Assembly: GCA_000381625.1 (NCBI GenBank)
Contig: KB906767.1
Span: forward strand, 5,323,357-5,387,356
DNA: 64,000 nt
Direction: 5' to 3'
From: Bryobacterales bacterium KBS 96
GTDB lineage: Bacteria; Acidobacteriota; Terriglobia; Bryobacterales; Bryobacteraceae
Below, in pieces: positions 42,146 to 50,453 of the stretch. A program made the translations under genes and the position numbers. Positions within the stretch are counted from its first letter, which is position 1, and each line of letters begins with the position of its first letter. The notes beneath the pieces are model-generated. The model searched no databases. It was not told the DNA's origin and saw only the letters and a list, made by a program, of their open reading frames with translations.

Positions 42146-45100
42146 CTAGAACAGGAACTTCAAAGCGAGTTGCCCAATTCTTGGATCGCCCGCACCCTTA
42201 ATGCTGCCGAATCCCGCGTTCGCGATCGTCGTGCCCGGGTCGTTCAGATTCACGCGATTGAATAGATTAAAAAACTCAGCACGGAACTGAATGCGATAAC
42301 GCTCGCGATATACGGGTATGTCCTTGAATAGGCCTCCGTCGTAGGTGATGAGATTAGGTCCGCGAAATACGCCTTTCCCAAGTGTGCCGTATGTTCCGGT
42401 TGGGGGAAGCGCAAATGCCGATGGCTCCAGATCGTTAACGCACGGAGCGCTCAATCCGCAGCCGCCCGGTCCGAAAACGTTGCTGCTGACCGCAACGCCG
42501 CGATCACTGCCGAGCCCGGTTTGGGATTGGTCCTTGCCTGCCAGAATGGTGAGCGGGCCGCCGGATTGCGCCGATAGCAATCCCGATAGCTGCCATCCCC
42601 CCGCGACATACCGCAGAAAAGCGGACCGGTTTGCCAGCGTCGGCAGATCCCAAACGAAACTGGTCACCAGGCGGTGCGTGTGGTCGAATTCCGATGGGCC
42701 CCTATCGAATTGATGCCGTCCGGGCTGATTCCACGGGATCGGCGAAGAATTGCCCGAAACCACGGTGCCCACGCCCTGACCGCGTGGCAGATCGTCAATC
42801 GACTTGGACCACGTGTAATTAGCCAGGATGGTGAGACCGCGCGAGAACCGTTTCTGGATGGTCGCCTGGAGAGAGTTGTAACTGGAGTTGATGTCCTGTG
42901 CGGCTTGCGCAATACTGCCATATTCCGGGAATAACCTTCGCTGGTCCGTGCTGAGCTTGCTGCCGGGGATGTACACCGCCGGCGACAACTCGATGGTTTC
43001 GAGCAGGTGACTGGCGTGCGAGCCGACGTATCCGAGCCGGAACATCCAATCGCCGGCAAACTGGCGCTCCACCGTCAGATTGTAGTCGTAAGACACGGGC
43101 GTTTGATATTGTGCGTCGTTCCCCGGATCGTATGTCACAACCAACAGCGGCAACGGGAACGCAATGTCTTTCGGAGGCGGAAACGGCGCGGGGAACGGAT
43201 TTGTAATTCCGGCATAGGGATTGCTGAACGATCCTTTGGGATCGGTTAAAGTGATCTGCGTACTGAACGGCGTCACATCGACGAACCGGTTGTTGTAGAT
43301 TCCGTTCTGCTGCGAGTCGTAGAACATCCCGAATCCTCCGCGGATGCTTGTTTTTCCGTTCCCGCTCACGTCGTAAGCAAACCCGATACGCGGAGCAAAA
43401 TTCTTATAGCTGCCGCGTATGCCGTATTTAGGCACATCTGGATCGCCTGGGAACAGCAGTCCCGGGGGCGCGTTGATGAACTGCTGCGATTGAAGCCCGG
43501 CGGAGTACGCGTCGGCCCTGAACTGCTCGACTCGGCCTCTGATCTCCTGCCACGGGAAGAATGGATCGTAGCGGAGGCCCAGATTCAAAGTCAGTTTTCG
43601 CGAGACGTGATAATCGTCCTGCACGTAAAGACCGAAACTGTTCACCAAGTTGTCCTTGAATTCGCCATTGCCCTGGCGGAACGTGCGGAGCTGCCCGAGC
43701 AGAAAGCTGGCCATCGCAAGATTCGTCACATCGGCGGTAAACGTGAACTGACCAGGCTGCAGGAATTGATTGCGCAGGATGACTTGCGCCCTGCTGGCGT
43801 CCACGCCGAAGTTCAGCGAATGCGCTCCAATCACCCAGCTAAACGAGTCGCTCAGATTGTACTGATTACGGGTGAACGTCGCCGGATCAGTTTGCGAAAT
43901 GCTGAAGAATCCGTTGACCGACAGGCTCTCGATGATTTTGTCCCCTGGCGGCTCGTAGACATTCACGCCGAGATCGGCGGCATTGATGCTGCCGCTCGCC
44001 GGTCCTCGTTGTGAAGCCTCGCGCGCATAGCTGATCCGGAAGTCGTTCAATATCGTTGGGCTGAAAATGTGCGTCTCGTTCAGCATCAGGTTATGTGAAT
44101 CGATTACCGTAAAGCTGCTGTTGTTCAGATAATTCTTCAGGTCGAGCGACGGTGCATTGTAGAAGCGGTCGAAGAAATACCGCCCGGTGAGCCGGTCCTT
44201 GTCGGAAATGTTGTGGTCGACACGGCTGACCATCTCGTCGAAATTCTGTGCAAGCGGCTGGCCGTAGAAGACGAGCCCACTGCCGCTGGCGGCGGGAAGA
44301 TATTTCATCAAAGCGAGAGAAGCTGGATCGAAGCGGCTGACTGGAATGATGTTGCCCGCGAATGTCCCACCCCTCGGATCGTTGATTTGCGCTACTTTGC
44401 CAAGCGGGTTATTCGGATTGGATGCGTTCAGAAATGCCGAGAAATCGCCGTTTAACTCCGCCGTTGTCGGCACGTACGCATTACTCGAGTTGCTTACGTT
44501 CCGGATGCGTGTTCCCTGATAGCCGATGAAGAAAAACGTCCTATTTTTGCCGTGGTAAAGGCCGGGAATGACGATTGGACCGCCGAGCGTTCCGCCAAAT
44601 TGATTACGCTTCAGTTGATCGCGTTTCGACGCGAAGAAGTTGCGGGCGTTGAAAACCGCATTCCGGTTGAACTCGAACAAGTCGCCGTGCAGTTCGTTGG
44701 CTCCGGATTTCGTGACGATATTTACGACGCCGCCGGCGTTTCCGCCGTACCGCGCCGAATAATTGCTAGTCTGTACGCTGAACTCCTGAAGCGCATCCGG
44801 AAACGGAAACGGCTGGTTTACGTTTGTGTAGATGTCATTGTTGTTTGCGCCGTCAAGACGAAAGCTGGTCTGGTTTTGACGTGAGCCATTCGCGGATAGC
44901 GTGACGGTGACGGGAAATGTTTTGGAACTGCCCTGATCGGCGTCACTACCGGGAGCGAGCACCGTTCCCGCCGTGATCAATGCCAAGCTCGCGGCGTTGC
45001 GCCCGTTCAGCGGCAGATCGACGATCCGGCGTCTGTCCACCACTTCACTCAGAGTCGCGGTCGATGTATTCACCTCCGGCGGAGCGCCTTCGACGGTTAC

Positions 45101-45469
45101 GGTTTGTGTCGACTGCCGGACCGGCAGCGCCACATTCACCGTCGCGCTCTGATCGGCTTGCAGAACGATGTTCTTGCGAATATACGGGGCAAAGCCGGCT
45201 GCGTCAATGTCCAGAGAATACGTCGCGGGCTGCGTGGACGGGAAAACATAATAACCCTGCGCGTTTGTCATGGTTTCACGAGAAACCGACGTGCTCTGGT
45301 CCGTGATCTTCACCTTTGCGGATGGAACGACGCCACCCGATGGGTCCGTCACGGTTCCGACGATTGTGCCGAGACCTTGAGCGCGCGCCGTCATCCCGGC
45401 CCCTACAAACAGCGTCAAAAGCAAAACACGAAAGCACACTCGAATACTAAGCGGCATAGAGCAACCCAC
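42146..45469 (-). CDS. Oar-like TonB-dependent outer-membrane receptor (second copy)
   Basis: 1107 residues. A signal peptide (ending TARAQ) is followed by a carboxypeptidase-regulatory-like domain (GTIVGTVTDPSGGVVPSAKV), a plug (EVVDRRRIVDLPLNGRNAAS, QTSFRLDGANNNDIYTN) and a beta barrel ending LALKFLF. The start is uncertain: GGGAGG is only 3 nt before GTG 45469 and 15 nt before ATG 45457; both give a signal peptide. It is a distant paralog of the receptor at 11334. No glycosidase is adjacent; a divergent cytosine-permease-type gene shares the upstream region, which hints at nucleobase-related uptake (inference). Confidence 0.9.
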   Translation of the reverse strand: MGCSMPLSIRVCFRVLLLTLFVGAGMTARAQGLGTIVGTVTDPSGGVVPSAKVKITDQSTSVSRETMTNAQGYYVFPSTQPATYSLDIDAAGFAPYIRKNIVLQADQSATVNVALPVRQSTQTVTVEGAPPEVNTSTATLSEVVDRRRIVDLPLNGRNAASLALITAGTVLAPGSDADQGSSKTFPVTVTLSANGSRQNQTSFRLDGANNNDIYTNVNQPFPFPDALQEFSVQTSNYSARYGGNAGGVVNIVTKSGANELHGDLFEFNRNAVFNARNFFASKRDQLKRNQFGGTLGGPIVIPGLYHGKNRTFFFIGYQGTRIRNVSNSSNAYVPTTAELNGDFSAFLNASNPNNPLGKVAQINDPRGGTFAGNIIPVSRFDPASLALMKYLPAASGSGLVFYGQPLAQNFDEMVSRVDHNISDKDRLTGRYFFDRFYNAPSLDLKNYLNNSSFTVIDSHNLMLNETHIFSPTILNDFRISYAREASQRGPASGSINAADLGVNVYEPPGDKIIESLSVNGFFSISQTDPATFTRNQYNLSDSFSWVIGAHSLNFGVDASRAQVILRNQFLQPGQFTFTADVTNLAMASFLLGQLRTFRQGNGEFKDNLVNSFGLYVQDDYHVSRKLTLNLGLRYDPFFPWQEIRGRVEQFRADAYSAGLQSQQFINAPPGLLFPGDPDVPKYGIRGSYKNFAPRIGFAYDVSGNGKTSIRGGFGMFYDSQQNGIYNNRFVDVTPFSTQITLTDPKGSFSNPYAGITNPFPAPFPPPKDIAFPLPLLVVTYDPGNDAQYQTPVSYDYNLTVERQFAGDWMFRLGYVGSHASHLLETIELSPAVYIPGSKLSTDQRRLFPEYGSIAQAAQDINSSYNSLQATIQKRFSRGLTILANYTWSKSIDDLPRGQGVGTVVSGNSSPIPWNQPGRHQFDRGPSEFDHTHRLVTSFVWDLPTLANRSAFLRYVAGGWQLSGLLSAQSGGPLTILAGKDQSQTGLGSDRGVAVSSNVFGPGGCGLSAPCVNDLEPSAFALPPTGTYGTLGKGVFRGPNLITYDGGLFKDIPVYRERYRIQFRAEFFNLFNRVNLNDPGTTIANAGFGSIKGAGDPRIGQLALKFLF

Positions 45470-45535
45470 AGTCCTCCCAAACTATTTGGAGACGCTATCA
45501 CCCGCGGCATTGGTGCGTCAAGCCTTGCCGTGGGA

Positions 45536-45541
45536 TATAAT
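45536..45541 (+). promoter_or_regulatory. Perfect -10 box (TATAAT) 12 nt before the permease start
   Basis: TATAAT at 45536-45541 is the consensus -10. If used, transcription would begin about 6 nt before ATG 45554, making a near-leaderless message. No good -35 at 16-18 bp spacing and no ribosome-binding site before the ATG. Confidence 0.4.
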
Positions 45542-45553
45542 TCCTGCCAACCT

Positions 45554-46918
45554 ATGCCGAGCCTGCCTGACTATCTAGCCAAAGCATCGCCCAATCCCAT
45601 TTCCAAACGTGCGCCCTGGTACGTGAACACCGCGCCCAGCTATGCCGGTGTCTTTCTCTGGATTGCGTTCTACCAATCCATTGCCCAAGGGACCATCGAC
45701 CGGGCGGGCGTCGGAATTTGCATTCTCGCGCTGGTCGTCGCCGGATTGCTTTGCTACGGCCTCTACTATTACGCGCCCGCGATGCTGGGCATGAAAACCG
45801 GATATCCACTGTATGTGGTCGGCAGCTCCACGTTCGGAACAACCGGCGGCTATCTGATGCCGGGGCTGCTGATGGGACTGTTGCAGATCGGCTGGTTCGC
45901 TGTTGCGACTTACCTGACGACCACCTTCATTTTGAGCGGAGTCAAGGCAAATGCTCAGCCCGGAACTGTTGCATTCGCCATCATTGCAATTCTTTGGGGC
46001 TACATCATGGCATACATTGGCGTCAAAGGCATTCAGTATGTAGCCAAAGTCTCGCTTGCCCTGAACGTTATTCCGCTTGTGATGATCCTGTTTGTGTTCG
46101 CCAGAACGGCCCCCGGAATATCGCATCATACGGTTACGAATTCCGATCCCTTTGCGGCGTTCACAGTCCTGATCGCCGTCGTGATCGGATTCTTCGCGAC
46201 CGCTGGAGCGGCCGGCGCCGATTTCGGCATGAACAACCGCGACCAGCGTGATGTGAAATGGGGCGGCCTGGTCGGAATCGCCATCCCGGTCTTAATTGCG
46301 GGAGGTCTGCCGCTGCTCTCGGTCGCCGGCGCGCGGGCGCTGAATCCTAATTTGACCAGCATCACGTACGGCGATGTGATCGGAGCAACCGGCGGTTGGG
46401 TCGCCAGTGTCATGTTTTTCCTTTTCGCGCTGGCTTCGGTCACGCCCACGTGTTTCTGCGCGTTCATTGCGGGCAACAGTTTCTCCACAATGATTCCGCG
46501 CGTGCCGCGGATGATGTCCACCATGACCGGCGCCACGATCGGCATTATTCTAGCGATCACCGGCGCCGCCGCCAACCTGGTGACGTTTTTTCAGATCGTC
46601 GGAGCCTCGTTCGGGCCGATTTGCGGCGCCATCGCGGCGGATTATCTGCTGTCCGGCCGGAAATGGGCCGGTCCGCGCCGGGGCGTCAACTGGGCCGGTT
46701 ACATTGCGTGGGCTGTCGGTTTCTTTGTCGGCATTCTGCCATTCCCATTCATGCCCGTTCCCCCGGAAATCAAGCGCTACGCACAGCCTGCGGTGGTCTA
46801 CAGCTTTGTCGTCGGTTTTGTTGTCTACCTGGCGCTGGCAAAGGCCGGCCTTCAACCGACCGCCGTTTCGTTGAAACCGGAAACAGATTTACTCAAGCCG
46901 AAACCTTCGCGCGCGTGA
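45554..46918 (+). CDS. Cytosine/purine permease (NCS1 family, CodB-like)
   Basis: 454 residues with twelve membrane helices. RAPWYVNTAPSYAGVFLWIAF at the N-terminus and GGYLMPGLLMGLLQIGWFAV, ADFGMNNRDQRDVKWGG are NCS1 signatures. It imports cytosine, other nucleobases or related ring compounds by cation symport. The frame is open far upstream antisense to the receptor gene; ATG 45554 was chosen because the CodB-like N-terminus begins there. No cytosine deaminase is adjacent; the divergent neighbour is an Oar-like receptor. Confidence 0.88.
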   Translation: MPSLPDYLAKASPNPISKRAPWYVNTAPSYAGVFLWIAFYQSIAQGTIDRAGVGICILALVVAGLLCYGLYYYAPAMLGMKTGYPLYVVGSSTFGTTGGYLMPGLLMGLLQIGWFAVATYLTTTFILSGVKANAQPGTVAFAIIAILWGYIMAYIGVKGIQYVAKVSLALNVIPLVMILFVFARTAPGISHHTVTNSDPFAAFTVLIAVVIGFFATAGAAGADFGMNNRDQRDVKWGGLVGIAIPVLIAGGLPLLSVAGARALNPNLTSITYGDVIGATGGWVASVMFFLFALASVTPTCFCAFIAGNSFSTMIPRVPRMMSTMTGATIGIILAITGAAANLVTFFQIVGASFGPICGAIAADYLLSGRKWAGPRRGVNWAGYIAWAVGFFVGILPFPFMPVPPEIKRYAQPAVVYSFVVGFVVYLALAKAGLQPTAVSLKPETDLLKPKPSRA

Positions 46919-46949
46919 ATCGGTCTCACCAGCGCCTGGAGGCGCAGAT

Positions 46950-47630
46950 ATGGCTGAGGCTGTGATCTTCGATATCGACGGAACCATAGTTGATTCAGTC
47001 GATTTCCACGCGAAGGCATGGCAGGAGGCATTCCGGCATTTCGGGCATGAAATTCGATTTGATGCGATTCGGAGTCAGATCGGTAAGGGCGGCGATCAGC
47101 TCATGCCTGAATTTCTCGATCCGGACGAACTGGGGGCCAAGGGAAATCAGATAGAAGAGTTCCGCGGCAAGTTGTTTAAGGAGAAATACCTGCCGCGGAT
47201 AAAAGCGTTTCCCGGCGTGCGCCCGCTGTTCGAAAAAATCAAAGCAAACGGCCAGAAACTCGCTCTGGCATCGTCGGCCAAAAAAGATGAATTGGGCGCA
47301 TATGAGCGTATCGCCAACATTGAAGACCTGGTTCAGGTTGAAACCTCGTCCGGCGACGCCGAAAAATCGAAGCCCCATCCGGATATTTTCGAGGCTGCTA
47401 TTCAGAGGCTGAAAGAGCCGGTCTCGCGGGAGAACATCGTTGTTGTCGGGGACAGTCCGCACGACGCGGAAGCGGCTGGTCGCGCCAATCTGAGGACTGT
47501 CGGTGTACTATGCGGAGGATTTCCGGAACGGGTGTTGCGCGAAGCTGGCTGCATCGCGATCTATTCCGGACCGGAGGAACTGCTGCAACGGTACGACGAA
47601 TCGCCTTTGGCTCGGCGCGCGAAACTCTGA
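46950..47630 (+). CDS. HAD superfamily phosphatase/phosphoglucomutase-like hydrolase
   Basis: 226 residues. Motif I FDIDGTIVDSVD carries both Asp residues, motif II is ALASSAKK, motif III is KPHPDIF and motif IV is VVGDSPHDAEAAGRA. A helical C1 cap (about 18-90) follows motif I, as in beta-phosphoglucomutase and phosphoglycolate phosphatase. Substrate unknown; it may be a housecleaning phosphatase. The gene is 31 nt downstream of the permease, so cotranscription is possible. The start has GGAGG upstream (GCCTGGAGGCGCAGAT). Confidence 0.88.
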   Translation: MAEAVIFDIDGTIVDSVDFHAKAWQEAFRHFGHEIRFDAIRSQIGKGGDQLMPEFLDPDELGAKGNQIEEFRGKLFKEKYLPRIKAFPGVRPLFEKIKANGQKLALASSAKKDELGAYERIANIEDLVQVETSSGDAEKSKPHPDIFEAAIQRLKEPVSRENIVVVGDSPHDAEAAGRANLRTVGVLCGGFPERVLREAGCIAIYSGPEELLQRYDESPLARRAKL

Positions 47631-47746
47631 AGTGGCAGGCAATAGCCGAATAGGATTTAGAGCTCCGTTCCGGTTCACCGATCCGTCTACAAACCGGTCG
47701 TTTCAAGTGGCGCCCGTTGCGCGTCTATTAGGGTAAGGAACGAAAA

Positions 47747-48589
47747 TTGCTCAATCTGCCCAAATTAGAATCCGCCATCATCGGCCGGTGCGCGCTGCTC
47801 TCGCTGGCGCTCGTTCCGATGACCGCCCTGTGCGTGTCGCCAGACGTCCAAACTATTATTCAAAAGTCTGTCGAAGCGAATGAAAGGGACTTTAAAGCCG
47901 CGCCCTATTTCAATTACCGCGAAGAAGATCGCGACGGGCCAAACTCGAAAACTTACCAGGTGTACATGATCGATGGGTCGCCCTATCAGCGCTTGATCGC
48001 GATAAACGGGAAGCCGCTCTCGGAAAGCCAGAGCGTTCAGGAAGAAAAAAAGCTGGAGCAGGAAAAAGCGCGGCGTCAGGCGGAGTCAAGCAGCGACAGA
48101 AAGAATCGCATCGCCAAATATGAGAAAGACCGCCATCGCGATCACGAACTCATGCAGCAACTGACCAAAGCTTTCGACTTTAAGTTTGTAGGCACGCGAA
48201 AAATGGAGTCGCGTGACGTTTATCTTCTTAAGGCGACCCCAAAACCCGGATACAACCCTCCTAACATGGAGACACAAGTCCTACTCGGAATGGAAGGGCA
48301 GCTCTGGATCGACGCCGAAACGTATCAGTGGGTAAAAGTCACAGCCAAAGTCATCCGGCCAGTATCCATCGAGGGTTTTCTCGCGCAGGTCCAACCGGGA
48401 ACGCGGTTCGAATTAGAGAAGATGCCCGTCGGCAACGGAATATGGCAGCCTAAGCACTTTTCAATGAAATCTCATTCCAAAGTTCTGTTTCTGTTCAACC
48501 GCCGTTCTCAAGCAGACGAGACCTACTCCGATTACCAGCGAATTGAAGGCTCAAATACAAAATCCGTCCAGCAGGGCTCCGGTAAATGA
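47747..48589 (+). CDS. Secreted protein of unknown function, LolA/outer-membrane-sorting-like fold
   Basis: 280 residues from TTG 47747, with AAGGA 8 nt upstream. A signal peptide (about 1-30) is followed by a beta-rich domain with a charged helix (EEKKLEQEKARRQAESSSDR). Patterns like LWIDAETYQWVKVTAKVI and FELEKMPVGNGIWQPKHFSMK resemble proteins of the LolA/LppX-like hydrophobic-cargo fold found in Acidobacteriota. I do not recognise a specific family. Context gives no further hint. Confidence 0.65.
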   Translation: MLNLPKLESAIIGRCALLSLALVPMTALCVSPDVQTIIQKSVEANERDFKAAPYFNYREEDRDGPNSKTYQVYMIDGSPYQRLIAINGKPLSESQSVQEEKKLEQEKARRQAESSSDRKNRIAKYEKDRHRDHELMQQLTKAFDFKFVGTRKMESRDVYLLKATPKPGYNPPNMETQVLLGMEGQLWIDAETYQWVKVTAKVIRPVSIEGFLAQVQPGTRFELEKMPVGNGIWQPKHFSMKSHSKVLFLFNRRSQADETYSDYQRIEGSNTKSVQQGSGK

Positions 48590-48602
48590 GCGGGATACAC
48601 AG

Positions 48603-48790
48603 ATGGCAACCTACGAGCTGGATTGTGCGCGCGAACGTTTTCCGATCTGTTTCAGGAAGCGCGGGATGGGAAAGAAGTCGTGATTGTGCGCGAGGATGGC
48701 GTTTTCTGCAAACTGGTCGCGGCTTCCCAGGTCTGGGCCGATGAACCGGCCATTACCCCACCGGGCAGCAGCGAGCCCCAAGCACAATAG
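48603..48790 (+). pseudogene. Frameshifted Phd/YefM-type antitoxin remnant
   Basis: The ATG at 48603 reads MATYELDCARER, then the frame is lost; the other frame continues FSDLFQEARDGKEVVIVRED and ends at TAG 48788. Joined, they match the prevent-host-death antitoxin N-terminus. One missing base near 48636-48641 explains the break. No toxin gene follows. A TTG at 48623 could start a 55-residue peptide in the second frame, so residual expression is possible. Confidence 0.5.
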
Positions 48791-49148
48791 CCGGCTTTGC
48801 GCGACCGAGGAAGCTCGCGCCGCTTGCCACTTTGCGCTCTACGCCGAAAGCCGCCGAATCGGAAGCAAACGCGGCCGCCGCGGCGCGGGATTCGGGCCGA
48901 CCGCGCCCGTTTTGGGCACATTGTTCAAGTAGCGCGTTCGCAAATCGATTGCGCGCTTCGCGATACAAAACCGCCGATTGTTCCACATACATGCTCAATT
49001 CTTGATTGCGCGACAGAACATGGCCGTCCGGCAATTCACTCCGCTCGTGGAACTGGTCCATTGCGTCAGCCCATTGCCGGAACGCCAGATCGTATTCCAT
49101 TCGTAACCGGTGCAATGCTTCTCGTTCCGATCTTGCAGCGCTCGACAT
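48753..49148 (-). CDS. Small helical protein of unknown function
   Basis: 131 residues. The first 70 residues are charged and strongly helical (EREALHRLRMEYDLAFRQWA, YVEQSAVLYREARNRFAN); the rest is Ala/Arg-rich and low in complexity, which lowers confidence in the exact end. The last 38 bp overlap the antitoxin remnant on the opposite strand. I do not recognise a family. No partner gene is adjacent. Confidence 0.5.
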   Translation of the reverse strand: MSSAARSEREALHRLRMEYDLAFRQWADAMDQFHERSELPDGHVLSRNQELSMYVEQSAVLYREARNRFANALLEQCAQNGRGRPESRAAAAAFASDSAAFGVERKVASGASFLGRAKPAIVLGARCCPVG

Positions 49149-49342
49149 ACCCGTTTAGACGGATGAGACCCCACTAAAGATCCGGCGGAACAGCGAGCGA
49201 GCGAAAAATGTTCGTGAGTGGCCCTTGCGCAGAGATGAATGGAAGCCAGTTCACGAAATGAAGAGCCGGAGCTGCGAGCTATGGAGGAGCGCACAAGCGG
49301 CCTGGCCCCATCAAGGGCGATGAAGACAGCGCGGCGCCAGCG

Positions 49343-49364
49343 CCGAACCGCGACTTTTTACCGG
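49343..49364 (+). repeat. Dispersed intergenic repeat, short copy
   Basis: CCGAACCGCGACTTTTTACC with flanking GG matches the copy at 56966-57003 except for a 16-nt internal gap. It lies in the 274-bp gap 49149-49422, which otherwise holds nothing I recognise. Confidence 0.45.
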
Positions 49365-49422
49365 CGTCTTCACCGAGCGCACAAGGACAACCGATTTTAC
49401 GCCGTCAAACAGAGCGGCGAGT

Positions 49423-50421
49423 TCAATCCGTGACCGTTATTTTGCGCTGGCTCTGCGGCCGTGCCTTGCGAGGGGACTTCGTCGTCCCGCTGCTCTGCAT
49501 TACTGCCATCACGTCGGCCGGCAGGCGCTGTTTCAAGGCATCGACGGGAGCGAATAAATCCCCCACATCGGCCAGACGCTGCAGTGCGGCTTTCGGTTCA
49601 AAACAGAGAGACGGTTCATTGCCGCTCGCCGTCGCTTGTTGCAGTTCCTCCCATCTCACAGGCAGCGAGACATACGGCTTCTTTCGCTTCGTTCGCAGAG
49701 AATATACGCCGACGGTGGTCTTGTGATCCGCGTTCTGAGACCAGTCGATAAATATTTTGCCCGGCCTCAGATCCTTCGCCATCTTCGAGACAATCAGCTC
49801 CGGGTGTTCATGCTCCAAATATTCCGCGATGGTCTTTGCAAATGGCTGTGTGGCGCGATAGGTAACCGGAGTATTCAGAGGCACATAGATCTGAAGACCT
49901 TTGGAGCCTGAGACCTTCGCGAAGCATGTCAACTTCAAGCGTTTGAGAACGTCTTTCAGCAGGAAAGCGACTTGCGCGCAGGTCAGCAGATTTGTGCCTT
50001 TACCCGGATCGAGGTCAAACACCACAGCCGTGGGCGAATCAATTTTCGGCGCACGATGCAGGAACGGGTGTAGTTCCAGACTCGCTATATTCGCGCACCA
50101 GACGAGTGTTGCACGATCGTTGATCAGAATGTAGTTGATATCTCCCTCTTTGCTCCGGCGCGGAACCGGAAACGTTTGGACCCAGGGTGGAGTGAAGCGC
50201 GGCGCATTCTTTTCGTAGAACGCCTTGCCGGCAGTCCCGTTAGGAAATCGTTTCAATGTGACTGGGCGATTTTTAAAATGCGGGAGAAGTAGTTCGGAGA
50301 CGCGAATATAGTAATCGATTGCTTCTCCCTTGGTAAATCCAGACGGATAGAGCGGCTTTTCGAGATTGCTGAGCGTGATGGTCCGTCCGTCGATATCGAA
50401 CGGATATTCCTTTTTTGCCAT
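49423..50421 (-). CDS. Stand-alone LigD-type primase-polymerase (NHEJ polymerase domain)
   Basis: 332 residues from ATG 50421, preceded by AGAGGTGAG; a longer frame starts at 50439. The archaeo-eukaryotic primase fold shows VVFDLDPGKG with the catalytic DxD, KVSGSKGLQIYVPL with the His/Lys-type nucleotide site and FIDWSQNADHKTTVGVYSL. LigD in many bacteria fuses this domain to a nuclease and ligase; here it is separate. It follows the debranching-enzyme gene by 32 nt on the same strand. No Ku or ligase gene is in the window, so a complete end-joining system would need genes elsewhere. Confidence 0.9.
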   Translation of the reverse strand: MAKKEYPFDIDGRTITLSNLEKPLYPSGFTKGEAIDYYIRVSELLLPHFKNRPVTLKRFPNGTAGKAFYEKNAPRFTPPWVQTFPVPRRSKEGDINYILINDRATLVWCANIASLELHPFLHRAPKIDSPTAVVFDLDPGKGTNLLTCAQVAFLLKDVLKRLKLTCFAKVSGSKGLQIYVPLNTPVTYRATQPFAKTIAEYLEHEHPELIVSKMAKDLRPGKIFIDWSQNADHKTTVGVYSLRTKRKKPYVSLPVRWEELQQATASGNEPSLCFEPKAALQRLADVGDLFAPVDALKQRLPADVMAVMQSSGTTKSPRKARPQSQRKITVTD

Positions 50422-50453
50422 CTCACCTCTTCGAGGCACGTTGGATTGGCCGG

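Noticed and set aside
45104-45553. N-terminal extension of the permease frame
   Set aside because: Antisense to the receptor gene and without transporter features; the CodB-like N-terminus starts at 45554.
49239-49433. Plus-strand ORF of 64 codons before the LigD-type gene
   Set aside because: Arg-rich, no recognisable domain, no ribosome-binding site; overlaps a repeat.
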